NCBI RefSeq assembly: GCF_023242365.1
Contig: NZ_JALLIX010000001.1
Location: 62,001-126,000 of the forward strand
DNA from: Pseudomonas sp. MWU13-2100
Lineage (GTDB): Bacteria > Pseudomonadota > Gammaproteobacteria > Pseudomonadales > Pseudomonadaceae
Direction: 5' to 3'
Length of the DNA stretch: 64,000 bases
This document shows positions 63,728 through 64,000 of the stretch, in pieces. How positions within the stretch are numbered: the stretch's first letter is position 1; every line of letters begins with the position of its first letter. Below the pieces are notes generated by a model. The model did not search any database, was not told where the DNA came from, and saw nothing but the letters and a program-made list of their open reading frames with translations. The position numbers were made by a program, and so were the translations under genes.

Positions 63728-64000
63728 ATGATTGCGGGCAGTATGGTGGCACTGGTCACACCCATGGATGCACAGGGTCGTCTTGACTGGGACAGCCTGA
63801 GCAAACTGGTGGACTTCCACCTGCAAAACGGCACCAACGCCATTGTCGCGGTCGGCACCACAGGTGAGTCGGCCACTCTCGATGTGAACGAGCATATCGA
63901 AGTGATTCGTCGCGTGGTCGACCAGGTGGCAGGACGTATCCCGGTGATTGCCGGTACGGGCGCCAATTCGACGCGTGAAGCGATCGAACTGACCACCAAT
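63728..64000 (+). CDS. dapA: 4-hydroxy-tetrahydrodipicolinate synthase (partial, cut by window edge)
   Basis: Only the first 91 codons are in the window. They begin [14 protein letters not shown] and include the conserved GTTGESATL and [10 protein letters not shown], which identify DapA of the lysine/diaminopimelate pathway. The catalytic Lys lies beyond the edge. The start has an AGGAGCGGTTGC site upstream. In P. aeruginosa dapA also follows gcvR. Confidence 0.95.
   Translation, partial: MIAGSMVALVTPMDAQGRLDWDSLSKLVDFHLQNGTNAIVAVGTTGESATLDVNEHIEVIRRVVDQVAGRIPVIAGTGANSTREAIELTTN

Overview
The window is chromosomal DNA of a Pseudomonas species, most likely of the P. fluorescens/P. putida side of the genus. 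Almost every core gene has a clear P. aeruginosa counterpart, and several blocks keep the P. aeruginosa gene order (mvaT-purU; secA-argJ-mutT; sensor kinase-panE-degenerate GGDEF-yajQ-mscS; oprD-HIT-slyX-csp-dps-aspS-yebC-ruvCAB-ybgC-tolQRAB-pal-cpoB-queEC-tRNA-Lys; nadA-bepA-tusA-like-bcp-gcvR-dapA). REP/REPIN-type inverted repeats sit in several intergenic gaps, as is usual for fluorescent pseudomonads. Species level cannot be read from the sequence alone.

Layout. 0-4 kb: the H-NS-like silencer MvaT, the formyl-THF deformylase PurU, a small unknown gene, and an amino-acid chemoreceptor of the PctA/PctB type. 4-16.4 kb: DciA, SecA, ArgJ, a Nudix/thiamine-phosphate-synthase fusion, a cobalamin adenosyltransferase, and a signalling set (sensor kinase, PanE, a doubly degenerate response regulator with a retained c-di-GMP I-site, YajQ, an MscS channel). 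16.5-21.7 kb: an accessory five-gene operon made of a binding-protein ABC importer and a cytoplasmic HAD phosphatase, probably for import and dephosphorylation of a phosphorylated organic compound. 22.3-40.1 kb: conserved housekeeping genes, from the porin OprD through aspS, RuvABC (Holliday junction resolution), the Tol-Pal envelope system and the preQ0 genes queE and queC, to a tRNA-Lys(UUU).

40.1-59.2 kb: an accessory signalling region between tRNA-Lys and nadA. In P. aeruginosa this interval holds other genes, including the PQS quinolone locus, and the tRNA-Lys is a known island insertion site. Here it starts with a broken HD-GYP gene lying between two copies of a regulatory-looking repeat. 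There follows a complete alternative chemotaxis operon: MCP, CheY, STAS protein, CheA, poly-HAMP MCP, two CheW, CheR, CheD and CheB. After it come a convergent NarL-type two-component pair, an HD-GYP response regulator, a membrane GGDEF-EAL protein, a small exported protein and a type I pantothenate kinase. No flagellar genes or cheZ are present. This array, together with the c-di-GMP enzymes and the duplicated box, is the most likely place for an undescribed regulatory circuit.

59.4-64 kb: return to conserved genes (nadA, bepA, a TusA-like gene, bcp, gcvR and the first 91 codons of dapA, cut by the window edge). Coordinates of start sites were chosen from Shine-Dalgarno sequences, operon overlaps and family length. 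All functional names come from recognition of motifs and order, not from a database search.
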